A stretch of DNA of 64,000 nt from Tomitella fengzijianii (lineage in GTDB: Bacteria > Actinomycetota > Actinomycetes > Mycobacteriales > Mycobacteriaceae). A program made the translations under genes and the position numbers. Each line of letters begins with the position of its first letter. The first letter of the stretch is position 1. Positions 26,294 through 35,162 of the stretch are shown one piece after another. Location: positions 3,655,501 to 3,719,500 of the forward strand of contig NZ_CP041765.1 in the NCBI RefSeq assembly GCF_007559025.1, in the 5' to 3' direction. The notes beneath the pieces are model-generated. The model was not told where the DNA came from and did no database searches. It saw only the letters and a list, made by a program, of their open reading frames with translations.

Positions 26294-27106
26294 CTACTTC
26301 ACCTCGGAGCGCATGATCGCCCGCACCCCGATGGCCAGCGGGATCACCAGCCAGATCACGCCGGACACCCCCAGCGTCGCCCAATCTCCGGCCGGGCCCG
26401 ACTCGTACATCCGGTTGAGCGAGTAGTTGAAGTCCACCCACGGCTGCAGGTCCGCGAACCACTCCTGCGCGCCGGCGAGCGCACCGAACACCCCGGGGAC
26501 CACGAACGAGTACACGAAGTACCCGACGATGGCGGCCGGCGAGTTGCGGATGAGCACGCCCAGCATGAAGCCGACCATCAGGCCCAGCACGTTGATGATC
26601 ACGATGCGCGCCACATCGACGGCGGACACGTCCCACGTCATGCCCGCGCCGCGGATGAGCGACCCGATCACGTTGCCGAGCGCGCCGATGCCCAGCGCCA
26701 GCAGCATCGACACCGCGCCGACGACCACCGAGGTGATGGCCTTGGCCCCGATGACGCGCCCACGGTCCGGCACCAGGGTAAAGGTGGTCAGCCCCGTGCG
26801 CTGGCTCCACTCGCTGGTCACCGACAGGATGGCCATGACCGGTAGCAGCACTGCCATGGGCACGCCGATGGCCGTGGCGAATGCGCCGTAGTTGATCTCG
26901 TCGGCGTCGATGAACGCGATCACCGCGATCGTCGCCACCAGGGCGAGCACCCCGATGCTGGCCATCAGCCAGAAGCCGGAGCGGGTGTCGAACATCTTGC
27001 GCGCCTCGACCCTGACGAGGCGGCTCATCGGGACCGTCGGCGCGCTGCCGTCGATGGTGATGGCGGGTGCCCCGGCGGCGCCCACGGTGCCTGCGGTGGT
27101 GCTCAT
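26294..27106 (-). CDS. ABC-2 type transporter permease
   Basis: A 270-residue membrane protein. A cytoplasmic N-terminus contains VEARKMFDTRSGFWL, a typical ABC-2 permease entry, and six hydrophobic segments follow. It overlaps the ATPase gene by 4 nt and is the second gene of that operon. The family exports drugs, lipids or polysaccharide; the substrate here is unknown. Confidence 0.85.
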   Translation of the reverse strand: MSTTAGTVGAAGAPAITIDGSAPTVPMSRLVRVEARKMFDTRSGFWLMASIGVLALVATIAVIAFIDADEINYGAFATAIGVPMAVLLPVMAILSVTSEWSQRTGLTTFTLVPDRGRVIGAKAITSVVVGAVSMLLALGIGALGNVIGSLIRGAGMTWDVSAVDVARIVIINVLGLMVGFMLGVLIRNSPAAIVGYFVYSFVVPGVFGALAGAQEWFADLQPWVDFNYSLNRMYESGPAGDWATLGVSGVIWLVIPLAIGVRAIMRSEVK

Positions 27107-28038
27107 GCCTGTGCTCCTACTGTCTGGGCGGGCGCAGCGGCGGACGCGCTGCCCTCACGCTGCGATTCGTTGGTGAGCTGCAGGAACATCTCCTCGAGCC
27201 CGGCGGACTCGGCGGGGCGCAGCTCGATCAGCGGAATACCCGCCGCCGCGGCCACCTTGCCCACCTGCTCGGGCGCGGCCTCCGTGGTGAGGCCGCCGCC
27301 GGAGCGCGGCGTGGAGGTGATGCCCGCGGCACTGAGCGCCACCGACAGCGCGGTGTCGTCGCCGGCCCTGACCAGCGCCCCCGACGCCTGCAGCAGCTCA
27401 TCCTTGGTGCCCTGCGCGATGATCTTCCCCTGGCCGATGACGATGATCTCGTCGGCGATCACCTCGATCTCGTGCAGCAGGTGCGAGGAGAGCAGCACCG
27501 TGCCGCCCCTGTCCGCATATCCGCGCAGCAGGGTGCGCATCCAGTGGATGCCGGCCGGGTCGAGGCCGTTCGCCGGCTCGTCCAGGATGAGGATCTGGGG
27601 GTCGCCCAGCAGCGCGTTCGCGATGCCGAGTCGCTGGCGCATGCCCAGCGAGTAGTTGCGGACGCGGCGCTTGGACTCCTCGGGGGTGAGGCTCACCAGG
27701 TGCAGCATCTCGTCCACCCGCGACATGGGCAGGCCCATCGTCATGGCGCTGAGCGTGAGGATCTCGCGGCCGGTGCGCCCGGCGTGCTGCGCCGACGCGT
27801 CCAGCAGCACGCCCACCTGCGTCCCCGGGTTGGGCACGCGGCCGAACTCGACGCCCGACACCGTGGCCGAACCGCTGCCGGCCGGGGTGAGCCCGGCGAT
27901 GATGCGCATCGTCGTGGACTTGCCTGCGCCGTTCGGCCCCAGGAAGCCGGTGACCATGCCCGGCTTGCAGGTGAACGAGACGTCGTCGACGGCGGTGAAA
28001 GCCCCGTACGTCTTCGTAAGGTTCTCAACGGTGATCAT
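27103..28038 (-). CDS. ABC-2 exporter ATP-binding protein
   Basis: A 311-residue ATPase with Walker A GPNGAGKST (residues 32-40), signature SLGMRQRL, Walker B ILILDEP and switch LSSHLL. The C-terminal region (about residues 215-300) resembles the extension of daunorubicin/CcmA-like export ATPases. The ATG at 28038 begins MITVENLTKTYG, the expected domain start, although the frame is open further upstream. It diverges from the DMT gene at 28245. The 206-bp gap holds a GC-rich hairpin-like stretch at about 28118-28165 but no clear operator. Confidence 0.93.
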   Translation of the reverse strand: MITVENLTKTYGAFTAVDDVSFTCKPGMVTGFLGPNGAGKSTTMRIIAGLTPAGSGSATVSGVEFGRVPNPGTQVGVLLDASAQHAGRTGREILTLSAMTMGLPMSRVDEMLHLVSLTPEESKRRVRNYSLGMRQRLGIANALLGDPQILILDEPANGLDPAGIHWMRTLLRGYADRGGTVLLSSHLLHEIEVIADEIIVIGQGKIIAQGTKDELLQASGALVRAGDDTALSVALSAAGITSTPRSGGGLTTEAAPEQVGKVAAAAGIPLIELRPAESAGLEEMFLQLTNESQREGSASAAAPAQTVGAQA

Positions 28039-28244
28039 GGTGACCACTCTGCCGCCCGCGGGCGCCCGCGCACATCGGTCTACAGCCTGATTCTGTGCAG
28101 CCGAAAGTATGAGATCGCTCAGGGGGAAGTAGGGGATGTCCCCCGGGTTTCCCGGGCCTCGGGACGGCACGCGCGCCCGCGACGCGCAATAATCGACCAT
28201 GTCGGCGCCCACGCGCCGGCCCGACGCGGAGGGGAGGAGCAACG

Positions 28245-29372
28245 TTGCTCGTCTACGTGCTCGCGCTGCTCACCGCCGTCGCCAACGCGACGGCCTCGGT
28301 GCTGCAACGGGCGGCCAACCGCAAGCGCCCCGCCGACGAGCTTTTCCATCCGCGCCTGATCATCCGGGTACTGCGCGAGCCGCTCTGGTTCGCCGGCATC
28401 GCCGCGCTGATCATCAGCTTCTTCCTGCTGGCCGGGGCGCTGGGCAGCGGCCCAATCTCCATCGTCGAACCGCTGGTGGTCCTCACCCTGCCGCTGACCC
28501 TGGTGATCGCCGACCTCACCTTCGGGCGCCACACGCGGCCCGCCGAGTGGGGTGCCGCGGCGGCCATCACCGTGGGCCTGGTGGGGGTTCTGTTCTTCCT
28601 CGCCCCGGAGGCCGGCCCCGGGGAACCGATCCCCGCATCCACGTGGGCATGGGGCCTCGGCGCCGCGGCGGTGTGCATCGCGGTGCTCGTGGTGGTGGCC
28701 GCCCGCTCCGCCGTCGGTTCGATGGCCCGGCCCGCCCTGCTGGGAGTCGCCACCGGAGTCGGTTTCGGAACCAACGCGGCGCTGATCAAGGCGATGACGG
28801 CCGCATTCAACCACGGCGGCCTGCCGGAGCTGGTCACCACGTGGCAGACGTACGGGGTCATCGTCTGCGGCGCGCTGGCGTTCTTCCTTCTGCAGGCGGC
28901 CCTGGGTTCCGGCCCGCTCATCGCGGCGCAGCCCGGGCTCACGGGCGCCGAGCCGATCGTGTCTATCCTCTGGGGGACCATCGTCTTCGGGGAGCATGTG
29001 CGCGGCGGGTTGTTCTACATCGGCACCGGCATCTCGGCCGCGGTCATGGCCGCCGGCATCTTCGCGCTCACCATGGCGTTCACCGCGGCCGTCGAGCCGG
29101 AGGGCATCGCCGCGGCGATCTCCGACGACCGGACGGCGACGCGCCGCCTGCACTCCGCACCCGATCCGCACGGCGCCTTCGGGCTGTGCGACGACCTCTT
29201 CCGGGACGACGACCTGCTCCCGGACCACCAGCAGATCCCCGACGACGAACCCGCCCCGGACGATGAGCACGCACCCGCGGTCAGGCCCGTCGACGAGGCC
29301 GGGAACCGTCAGGTCCCGGGGAAGCGGCGCGGCGCGGGCAACCGGCACCGGCCGGAACTCGAACCGGACTGA
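28245..29372 (+). CDS. DMT-superfamily (EamA/NIPA-like) membrane protein, copy 1
   Basis: A 375-residue protein with about nine hydrophobic segments in the first 285 residues and a long charged, Asp/Pro-rich cytoplasmic tail. The TTG start at 28245 follows GGGGAGGAG and is confirmed by the tandem paralogue at 29391, which starts at the same point. Drug/metabolite transporters move small metabolites; NIPA-like members are linked to Mg2+. The substrate is unknown. The tail is absent from the paralogue. Confidence 0.82.
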   Translation: MLVYVLALLTAVANATASVLQRAANRKRPADELFHPRLIIRVLREPLWFAGIAALIISFFLLAGALGSGPISIVEPLVVLTLPLTLVIADLTFGRHTRPAEWGAAAAITVGLVGVLFFLAPEAGPGEPIPASTWAWGLGAAAVCIAVLVVVAARSAVGSMARPALLGVATGVGFGTNAALIKAMTAAFNHGGLPELVTTWQTYGVIVCGALAFFLLQAALGSGPLIAAQPGLTGAEPIVSILWGTIVFGEHVRGGLFYIGTGISAAVMAAGIFALTMAFTAAVEPEGIAAAISDDRTATRRLHSAPDPHGAFGLCDDLFRDDDLLPDHQQIPDDEPAPDDEHAPAVRPVDEAGNRQVPGKRRGAGNRHRPELEPD

Positions 29373-29390
29373 CCGCCCGGGCCCTGCGCA

Positions 29391-30251
29391 GTGCTGGTCT
29401 ACCTGCTCGCGATCCTCACCGCTGCGGTGAACGCCGCCGCGTCGGTCCTGCAGCGCGCCGCCAATCGCAAGCGTCCGCCCGACGAGCTCTTCCACCCGCG
29501 GTTGATCGTCCGCATCCTGCGCGAGCCGCTGTGGTTCGCGGGGCTCGCGGCGATGATCGCCAGCTTCGTGCTCATGGCGGCGGCCCTGGCCAGCGGGCCG
29601 ATCGTCGTAGTCGAACCGCTGCTCATGCTGGACCTGCCGTTCACCCTGGTCATCGCGCGGGTGTTCTTCGGCCGCCGCACCCGGGCGGACGAATGGCGGG
29701 CGGTCGCCGCGATCACCCTCGGCCTGGCAGCGCTCCTGTTGCTCCTGGCCCCGACGGGCGGCGACGCGGCGGACGTGCCGGGGCGCACGTGGATCATCGG
29801 GCTCGGGGCGTCGGCCGCCGTCGTGGTCGTCTTCGCGGCGCTGGGCGCCCGCGCGCCCGTCGGATCGCTCGCCCGGCCCGCGCTGCTGAGTTTGGCCGCC
29901 GGCACCGGCTTCGGCGTGACGACGGTGCTCACCAAGGCGTTCACCACGGAGATCGTCGACGGGGGCCTGGCCGGGGCGTTCACGACGTGGCCCGTCTACG
30001 GCCTGCTGGTGGCCGGCGCGATCGCGTTCTTCCTGCTGCAGGTCACGTTCGGCTCGGGCCCGCTGATCGCCGCCCAGCCGGGGCTGACGGGCACCGAGCC
30101 GGTGGTGGCGATGATCTGGGGCGTCGTCGTGTTCGGGGAGAACGTGCGCGGCGGGTGGTATGCCGTGCTCGCGGTGCCGGCGGTGGCGCTCATCGCGGTC
30201 GGGGTGGGGGTGCTGGCCCGCTCGTTCGCCGCCGCGGGTGCGCGTGACTGA
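29391..30251 (+). CDS. DMT-superfamily membrane protein, copy 2
   Basis: A 286-residue paralogue of the preceding gene, 18 nt downstream, with the same opening (LVY-LA-LTA, SVLQRAANRKRP, DELFHPRLI) and the same internal motif SGPLIAAQPGLTG. It has about nine hydrophobic segments and no acidic tail. A tandem duplication is evident. The two may work as a pair or have diverged in substrate (inference). Its stop directly abuts the convergent deacetylase stop. Confidence 0.85.
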   Translation: MLVYLLAILTAAVNAAASVLQRAANRKRPPDELFHPRLIVRILREPLWFAGLAAMIASFVLMAAALASGPIVVVEPLLMLDLPFTLVIARVFFGRRTRADEWRAVAAITLGLAALLLLLAPTGGDAADVPGRTWIIGLGASAAVVVVFAALGARAPVGSLARPALLSLAAGTGFGVTTVLTKAFTTEIVDGGLAGAFTTWPVYGLLVAGAIAFFLLQVTFGSGPLIAAQPGLTGTEPVVAMIWGVVVFGENVRGGWYAVLAVPAVALIAVGVGVLARSFAAAGARD

Positions 30252-30977
30252 TCAGGCCCCGGCCGCGTGTGCTCCGAGGGGTCCGACGCGCAGTCCCTGC
30301 GCGCGGCAGGCGCCGACGATGCGGGGCAGCGCGGCCAGCGTCGCCCGCCACGAGCCGGGCTGCGCGTAGGCGTCGGTGTCGTGCAGCAGGATCGTGGCGC
30401 CGCCGCGCAGGCCGGGTCCCACCACGCGCAGCACGTCGCCGGCGGTGACACCCGCCGTCCAGTCCTTCGCCCACACCGACCACAGCACCGGGGTCAGCCG
30501 GGCGCGCCGCGCGGCGAGCACCCCCTGCCCGGTCAGCACCCCGTAGGGCGGGCGGTACCAGCGCGGCGGGCGCCCCGTCACATCCGAGATCAGGTCGCGG
30601 GCCGCCCGCAGCTCGGCGCCGACGGGGCCGGGCCGCAGCAGCTGGTTGCGGTGGCACCACCCGTGGCAGGCGATCTCGTGCCCGCGCTGCGCGGCCTCCC
30701 GCGCCACCCGCGGATGCCTGCGCACCTGCTCGCCGACGCAGAAGAACGTGGCCCGCACGCCCAGTGCGTCCAGCGCGTCGAGGAAGTACGGGGTGGACGC
30801 CGAGTCGGGGCCGTCGTCGAAGGTCAGCGCCACGTGATCGGCGGCGCCGGGCCCGCACAGCGACGGCGCGATCGCCCTGCGCACCGGCGGCAGCCACGTG
30901 CCCGCGGGCAGGACGTGCGCGGCGGCCACGGCGCCGAGCACCCGTCCGGTGACCCGCGCTCCGGCCATGCGCCCCAT
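30252..30977 (-). CDS. Polysaccharide deacetylase (NodB domain)
   Basis: A 241-residue protein with an N-terminal hydrophobic stretch (possible signal or anchor) and a NodB domain: TFDDGPD (catalytic Asp pair), the metal-binding HGWCH motif, RPPYG and LHDTD. Members remove acetyl groups from peptidoglycan or other N-acetylated glycans in a metal-dependent way. It diverges from a glycosyltransferase gene 24 nt away with which it shares promoter bases, which suggests a common cell-envelope role. Confidence 0.92.
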   Translation of the reverse strand: MGRMAGARVTGRVLGAVAAAHVLPAGTWLPPVRRAIAPSLCGPGAADHVALTFDDGPDSASTPYFLDALDALGVRATFFCVGEQVRRHPRVAREAAQRGHEIACHGWCHRNQLLRPGPVGAELRAARDLISDVTGRPPRWYRPPYGVLTGQGVLAARRARLTPVLWSVWAKDWTAGVTAGDVLRVVGPGLRGGATILLHDTDAYAQPGSWRATLAALPRIVGACRAQGLRVGPLGAHAAGA

Positions 30978-30983
30978 GCCCGA

Positions 30984-30993
30984 AGCCTAGGCT
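30984..30993. promoter_or_regulatory. Overlapping bidirectional -10 boxes
   Basis: The palindrome AGCCTAGGCT provides TAGGCT on both strands: 30988-30993 for the plus gene (7 nt before ATG 31001) and 30984-30989 for the minus gene (6 nt before ATG 30977). The hexamers overlap by two bases. Both transcripts would start at or next to the start codon, and only one polymerase could occupy the site at a time. Confidence 0.5.
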
Positions 30994-31000
30994 CGAAAGC

Positions 31001-32104
31001 ATGCAGGGGCAGCGGATTCTGCTGGTCTCGGCGGGCATGGGCGCCGGGCACGACCAGTGCGCCCGCGAGCTGGCCCGCCGGTTCACCGAGCGCGGCGCTG
31101 AGGTCCGCGTCGTCGACCTGCTGGCCCTGCTTCCGCTGCGCCTGGGGTCCGCGCTGCGCGGGTTCTACGGCGGCATGCTCGCGCACGCGCCGTGGCTGTA
31201 CTCGGCGATCTACCGGGTGTTCATGGCGGACCACCGGGACGCGTCCGCCGGGCGCCGCGGAGTGTCGCGGTCGCGCCCGATGGCGATGCTCGGCGCCCGG
31301 GCGCTGGCGCCCGTCGTCGACGATTTCGCCCCCACCGCCGTCGTTTCGACGTTCCACCTGGCAGGCCAGGCCGTCGGCGAGCTCCGGCGATGCGACGGAC
31401 ACGACTATCCGTCGGTCGTCGTGATCACCGAGATGGTGGCGCACGCGATGTGGCTCGGCGGCGGCGCGGACCTGTACTGCTGCATCTCGGAGCCCATCGC
31501 GCGCCAGGTGCACGCGGCGACGGGGGCGGACGCGATCGGCCCCGGCCCCCTCATCGACCCGCGGTTCCGCCGACCGTCCGGCCGGGAAGCGGCTGCGGCG
31601 GAGCCGAACGCCCAGAGCGCGGTGCTGGTCTCCACCGGATCGTGGGGCATCGGCGACATCCTCGAGACGGTCGCCGCCCTGGCCGCCGTCCCCGGGATCC
31701 GGCCGGTCGCCCTGTGCGGGCGCAACGCGCGGCTGCACCGGCGGGTCGCCGCCCTTCCGGGCGCGACTGCGCTGGGCTGGCGCGACGACATGCCCGCGCT
31801 GCTCGCCGGCGCGGCCGTCGTCGTCGACAACGCGGGCGGGTCGATGTGCATGGAGGCCCTCGCCGCCGGCGTCCCCGTCGTCGAATACCGCCCCATCGCC
31901 GGCCACGGCGTGCCGGTGGCGCGCGCACTCGTCGAGCACGGGCTGGTCACGGGCGCCGACGACGCGGCCGCGCTGGTCCGGGCGGTCGACGCGCTGCGCC
32001 GGCCCGGCCCGCGGCGCTCCGCGCAGGTCGAGCGCGGCGCGGCGCTGTTCCGCGCCGACCCCGCCGCGGAGATCGCCCGGTGGCTGGCGCGCCGCGCGGG
32101 TTGA
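31001..32104 (+). CDS. Glycosyltransferase, MGDG synthase/MurG-like (GT28 type)
   Basis: A 367-residue protein with the MGDG-synthase N-terminal signature (SAGMGAGHDQCARELA) and a C-terminal nucleotide-sugar-binding half (VSTGSWGIGD, then DNAGGSMCMEALAAGVPVV). Enzymes of this type transfer a sugar to a diacylglycerol or lipid acceptor at the membrane face. The acceptor is unknown. It appears leaderless. It is paired divergently with a polysaccharide deacetylase, which is consistent with envelope glycolipid or glycan modification. Confidence 0.85.
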   Translation: MQGQRILLVSAGMGAGHDQCARELARRFTERGAEVRVVDLLALLPLRLGSALRGFYGGMLAHAPWLYSAIYRVFMADHRDASAGRRGVSRSRPMAMLGARALAPVVDDFAPTAVVSTFHLAGQAVGELRRCDGHDYPSVVVITEMVAHAMWLGGGADLYCCISEPIARQVHAATGADAIGPGPLIDPRFRRPSGREAAAAEPNAQSAVLVSTGSWGIGDILETVAALAAVPGIRPVALCGRNARLHRRVAALPGATALGWRDDMPALLAGAAVVVDNAGGSMCMEALAAGVPVVEYRPIAGHGVPVARALVEHGLVTGADDAAALVRAVDALRRPGPRRSAQVERGAALFRADPAAEIARWLARRAG

Positions 32105-32184
32105 ACACTCGGCAAGTCGACCACTGCGCAGGTCGAGCACAGTGCTCGCACCCCCGTCGGCCGCCGACCACCTACTCTTGCCTC

Positions 32185-33342
32185 GTGGACCCCGCCGACT
32201 ACCAGCCGCCGCTCACCGTGTGGGGGCACGTCTGGCGGACGCTGCTGGCACTGGCGATCTCCGCGCTCGCGTGGTCGCAACTGGCCGGCTGGCAGTGGGA
32301 GCACGCGCGCTGGTGGTTCTTCCTGGACCTGGGTCTGGGGCTCGGCCTGTTGATCCTCGGCTTCACCCGCCGCCGGTTCCCGGTCGCCGTCACCGCGGTG
32401 ACGGCGGTCCTGGCGGCGCCGTCCGCGTTCGCCGGCGGCGCGGCCACGCTCACGCTCGCGTCGCTGTCCACCCGCCGCCGGTGGCGCGAGATCCTGCCCA
32501 TCAGCGCGGTGTCGCTGGCATCGGGGATCGTCGTCGAATACGCCAACCCCACCACCGACGATGACTGGCGTGTCATCGTCCCGCTGTCCGCGGCGTTCGT
32601 CGGCATCACGGTGGCGTTCGGCCTCTTCATCGGCTCGCGCCGCGAACTGCTCGCCACGCTCCGCGAGCGCGCCGAGCGCGCCGAGACGGAGCAGTCGCTG
32701 CGGGTGCGGCAGGCCCAGATCGCCGAGCGCGCGCGGATCGCTCGCGAGATGCACGACGTCCTGGCCCACCGGATCTCCCTGCTCACCCTGCACGCGGGCG
32801 CGCTGGCCTACCGCGACGACCTCGACCCGCACGAGGTGCGCAAGGCGGCCGGGATCATCCAGGACACCTCCCACCAGGCGCTTGTCGAGCTGCGCGAGGT
32901 ACTCGGCGTGCTGCGCGAGGGCCCCGGCGACGCGCTGCCCGAGCTGCCGCAGCCCGACGCCGACGACCTGCCCGAGCTCATCGCGGAGGCGCGCGCCGCC
33001 GGGCTGCGCATCCGCTACGAGGACACGCACTGGCCCAGCGCCATCCCGATCGCGACCGGGCGCACGCTCTACCGGATCGCCCAGGAGGGGATCACCAACG
33101 CCCGCAAGCACGCGCGCGACACGCTCGTCACCGTCGTGCTCACCGGGTCCCCGCGCAGCGGACTGACACTGCGCGTGGACAACCCGCTGCGCGTCGGCAC
33201 CGATCCGCACCGGGCGCCCGAGTCGGGGCTGGGACTGGTGGGCATCGCCGAGCGCGTCGAGCTGGCCGGCGGACGCCTGACGCACCGCGTCGCCCCCGGA
33301 CGCCACTTCGTATTGGAGGCCTGGCTACCGTGGCCGTCATGA
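32185..33342 (+). CDS. Sensor histidine kinase, HisKA_3 (NarL/DesK-type partner)
   Basis: A 385-residue membrane kinase with four to five hydrophobic segments in residues 1-150, a short coiled coil, the HisKA_3 dimerisation domain (ERARIAREMHDVLAH, phospho-acceptor His190) and a C-terminal HATPase domain with NARKHA and GLGLVGI. The GTG at 32185 is preceded by TACTCT at 32173-32178, so the transcript may be leaderless. A perfect inverted repeat GAGCAC-A-GTGCTC lies upstream at 32135-32147. It partners with the overlapping response regulator. The signal is unknown. Confidence 0.9.
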   Translation: MDPADYQPPLTVWGHVWRTLLALAISALAWSQLAGWQWEHARWWFFLDLGLGLGLLILGFTRRRFPVAVTAVTAVLAAPSAFAGGAATLTLASLSTRRRWREILPISAVSLASGIVVEYANPTTDDDWRVIVPLSAAFVGITVAFGLFIGSRRELLATLRERAERAETEQSLRVRQAQIAERARIAREMHDVLAHRISLLTLHAGALAYRDDLDPHEVRKAAGIIQDTSHQALVELREVLGVLREGPGDALPELPQPDADDLPELIAEARAAGLRIRYEDTHWPSAIPIATGRTLYRIAQEGITNARKHARDTLVTVVLTGSPRSGLTLRVDNPLRVGTDPHRAPESGLGLVGIAERVELAGGRLTHRVAPGRHFVLEAWLPWPS

Positions 33343-34007
33343 CGATCCGCGTGCTCATCGCCGACGACGACGCCCTGGTGCGGGCCGGGCTCGCAATGAT
33401 CCTGGGCGGAGCGGCCGACGTGACCGTGGCCGGCGAGGCGGACGACGGCGCCCACGCCTGCCGGGTCATCGAGGAGTCCGCGGCCGGCGCCGAGCCGGTG
33501 GACGTGGTGCTGATGGACATCCGCATGCCGGTGCTCGACGGCATCTCCGCCACCGCGCGCATCGCGGCGATGTCGCGGCCGCCGAAGGTGATCGTGCTGA
33601 CCACCTTCGACGCCGACGACTACGTGGTGCGGGCCCTCGCGGCCGGCGCGCACGGGTTCCTGCTCAAGGACACCGCGCCGCCCGCCATCGTCGACGCGGT
33701 GCGCAAGGTGCACGCCGGCGAGCCGATGCTCTCGCCCACCGTCACCGCGCGGCTGATCCGGCAGGTCGCCGAGTCCGCCCCAGACGGCCGCGCACTGGCC
33801 GCCCGCAAACGCACGGCGGCGCTGACCGGCCGGGAGCGCGACGTCGCGATCGCCGTGGGGCACGGGCACTCCAACGCGGAGATCGCCGAGAACCTGCACA
33901 TGAGCCTGGCCACCGTGAAGGCGCACATCGCGCACTGTTTCGCCAAGCTGGAGGCCACCAACAGGGTGCAGGTGGCCATCACCATGCACGACGCGGAACT
34001 GCTGTAG
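33330..34007 (+). CDS. Response regulator, NarL/LuxR family
   Basis: A 225-residue regulator with a receiver domain (acidic IADDDA, phospho-acceptor Asp63 in LMDIRMP, Lys in FLLKD) and a C-terminal LuxR-type helix-turn-helix (LTGRERDVAIAVGHGHSNAEIA). The GTG at 33330 is placed 10 nt after GGAGG. An in-frame ATG at 33339 that shares ATGA with the kinase stop is an equally common arrangement. It is phosphorylated by the kinase at 32185; target genes are unknown. Confidence 0.93.
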   Translation: MAVMTIRVLIADDDALVRAGLAMILGGAADVTVAGEADDGAHACRVIEESAAGAEPVDVVLMDIRMPVLDGISATARIAAMSRPPKVIVLTTFDADDYVVRALAAGAHGFLLKDTAPPAIVDAVRKVHAGEPMLSPTVTARLIRQVAESAPDGRALAARKRTAALTGRERDVAIAVGHGHSNAEIAENLHMSLATVKAHIAHCFAKLEATNRVQVAITMHDAELL

Positions 34008-34010
34008 CGC

Positions 34011-34080
34011 GGCGGCGAGTTGGTGGTTCTCCGGTGCTAAAACCGCCGCGGGCCACCGAAAAACCACCAACTCGGCGGCC
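34011..34080. repeat. Palindromic intergenic repeat, copy 1
   Basis: This 70-bp element has outer arms GAGTTGGTGGTT and AACCACCAACTC, an inner CGGTG/CACCG pair, and a central CCGCCGCGG. It is nearly identical to the copy at 35163 and related to the copy at 39109. It ends 2 nt before the surE stop codon on the minus strand and follows the response-regulator stop, so it may terminate both genes. Confidence 0.8.
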
Positions 34081-34082
34081 GG

Positions 34083-35060
34083 TCAGGAGCCGAAGGACGA
34101 CCCCAGGCTGCCGGCGGGCACGGCAGGAGCGGTGGGCTCCGTCGACGGATCGCCGTTGAGGCCCGCGACGAGCTCCTTGACGGCCGCGGCATCGGCCTCG
34201 GGCGCCGTCCGGTTGGCCTCCAGCACGGTGAAGGTCACGTTGCCGGCCTTGAGCTCGGCCAGGTCCGATCCGGGCTCGGGCACCGCGTCGGACCGGCCCG
34301 GCCGCAGCTCGTAGGTGGTGTCGCCGGTCTTCTCGTAGCCGATCGCCGCCTGGGACACGTCCGACATCGGCGCGTACACATAGCCGTTCGGCTCCGTGGC
34401 TCCGTCGGCCAGCTTCGGGTAGTTGATGTTGAGCACGGTGCCCTCGGGGAACTGCGGGATACCGTCGGCCAGGATGCCGGTGACCAGGTTCGCGGTCTCG
34501 TCGAACGCGCCCGCGCCGTCGCGGCTGGTCGCCGTGCTCACCGCGATCGCCGGGATCCGGTACACGCCGGCCGCCACGACCGCCGCGCCCACCGTGCCCG
34601 AGTAGTTGGTGTCCGCACCGCTGTTGGTGCCCACGTTGGTGCCGGAGACGACGAGGTCCGGCGGGTTGTCCTTGAACACCTCGTTGAGCCCGAACATCAG
34701 CGAGCCCACGGGCGTCGCGCTCACCGCGTAGACGTCGGGGTCGTCGCTGGGGTGCGTGACCTCGATGCTGCCGGTGAACTCGAATCCGGCGCTCTGGCCG
34801 CTCTGGTTCTCGGCCGGGGCCACCATGGTCACGTCGTACCCGGCCTCCTTGAGCGCCTTGTACGTGGCCTGGATCCCGTCGGCGTTCCAGCCGTCGTCGT
34901 TGGTCAGCAGGATCCGCAGGGGACTCTGCTCGGCATCCGCGGCAAGGGAGGTGTCGATCTCGTAGGGCCCGGCCGCGGGTTCCGACGTCGCCGAGCAGCC
35001 GGCGGTGAGGGCCAGAGCCGACGTCGCCGCCAGGGCCGCGAGGATGTTCCGAGTACGCAA
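34083..35060 (-). CDS. SurE-like phosphatase, predicted lipoprotein
   Basis: A 325-residue protein of the SurE nucleotidase/acid phosphatase fold, with the metal-binding ILLTNDDG loop, a conserved Ser/Asn region (NQSGQSAG) and SGTNVGTNSGADT. It has an N-terminal signal ending in the lipobox LTAGC (Cys22), so it is anchored outside the membrane, whereas classical SurE is cytoplasmic. The TTG at 35060 follows GAAAGG and gives a normal signal peptide. It probably releases phosphate from nucleotides or other phosphomonoesters outside the cell (inference). It is flanked on both sides by copies of the same palindromic repeat. Confidence 0.85.
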   Translation of the reverse strand: MRTRNILAALAATSALALTAGCSATSEPAAGPYEIDTSLAADAEQSPLRILLTNDDGWNADGIQATYKALKEAGYDVTMVAPAENQSGQSAGFEFTGSIEVTHPSDDPDVYAVSATPVGSLMFGLNEVFKDNPPDLVVSGTNVGTNSGADTNYSGTVGAAVVAAGVYRIPAIAVSTATSRDGAGAFDETANLVTGILADGIPQFPEGTVLNINYPKLADGATEPNGYVYAPMSDVSQAAIGYEKTGDTTYELRPGRSDAVPEPGSDLAELKAGNVTFTVLEANRTAPEADAAAVKELVAGLNGDPSTEPTAPAVPAGSLGSSFGS

Positions 35061-35162
35061 TGCACGCCTTTCGTCACCAGTGATGTGTGACGCGGAACAT
35101 AGCAACCTGGACGAGTGTTTCGTTAGCGGATCTCGCTCCATGGAATTCGGCGGCCGCCCCCG

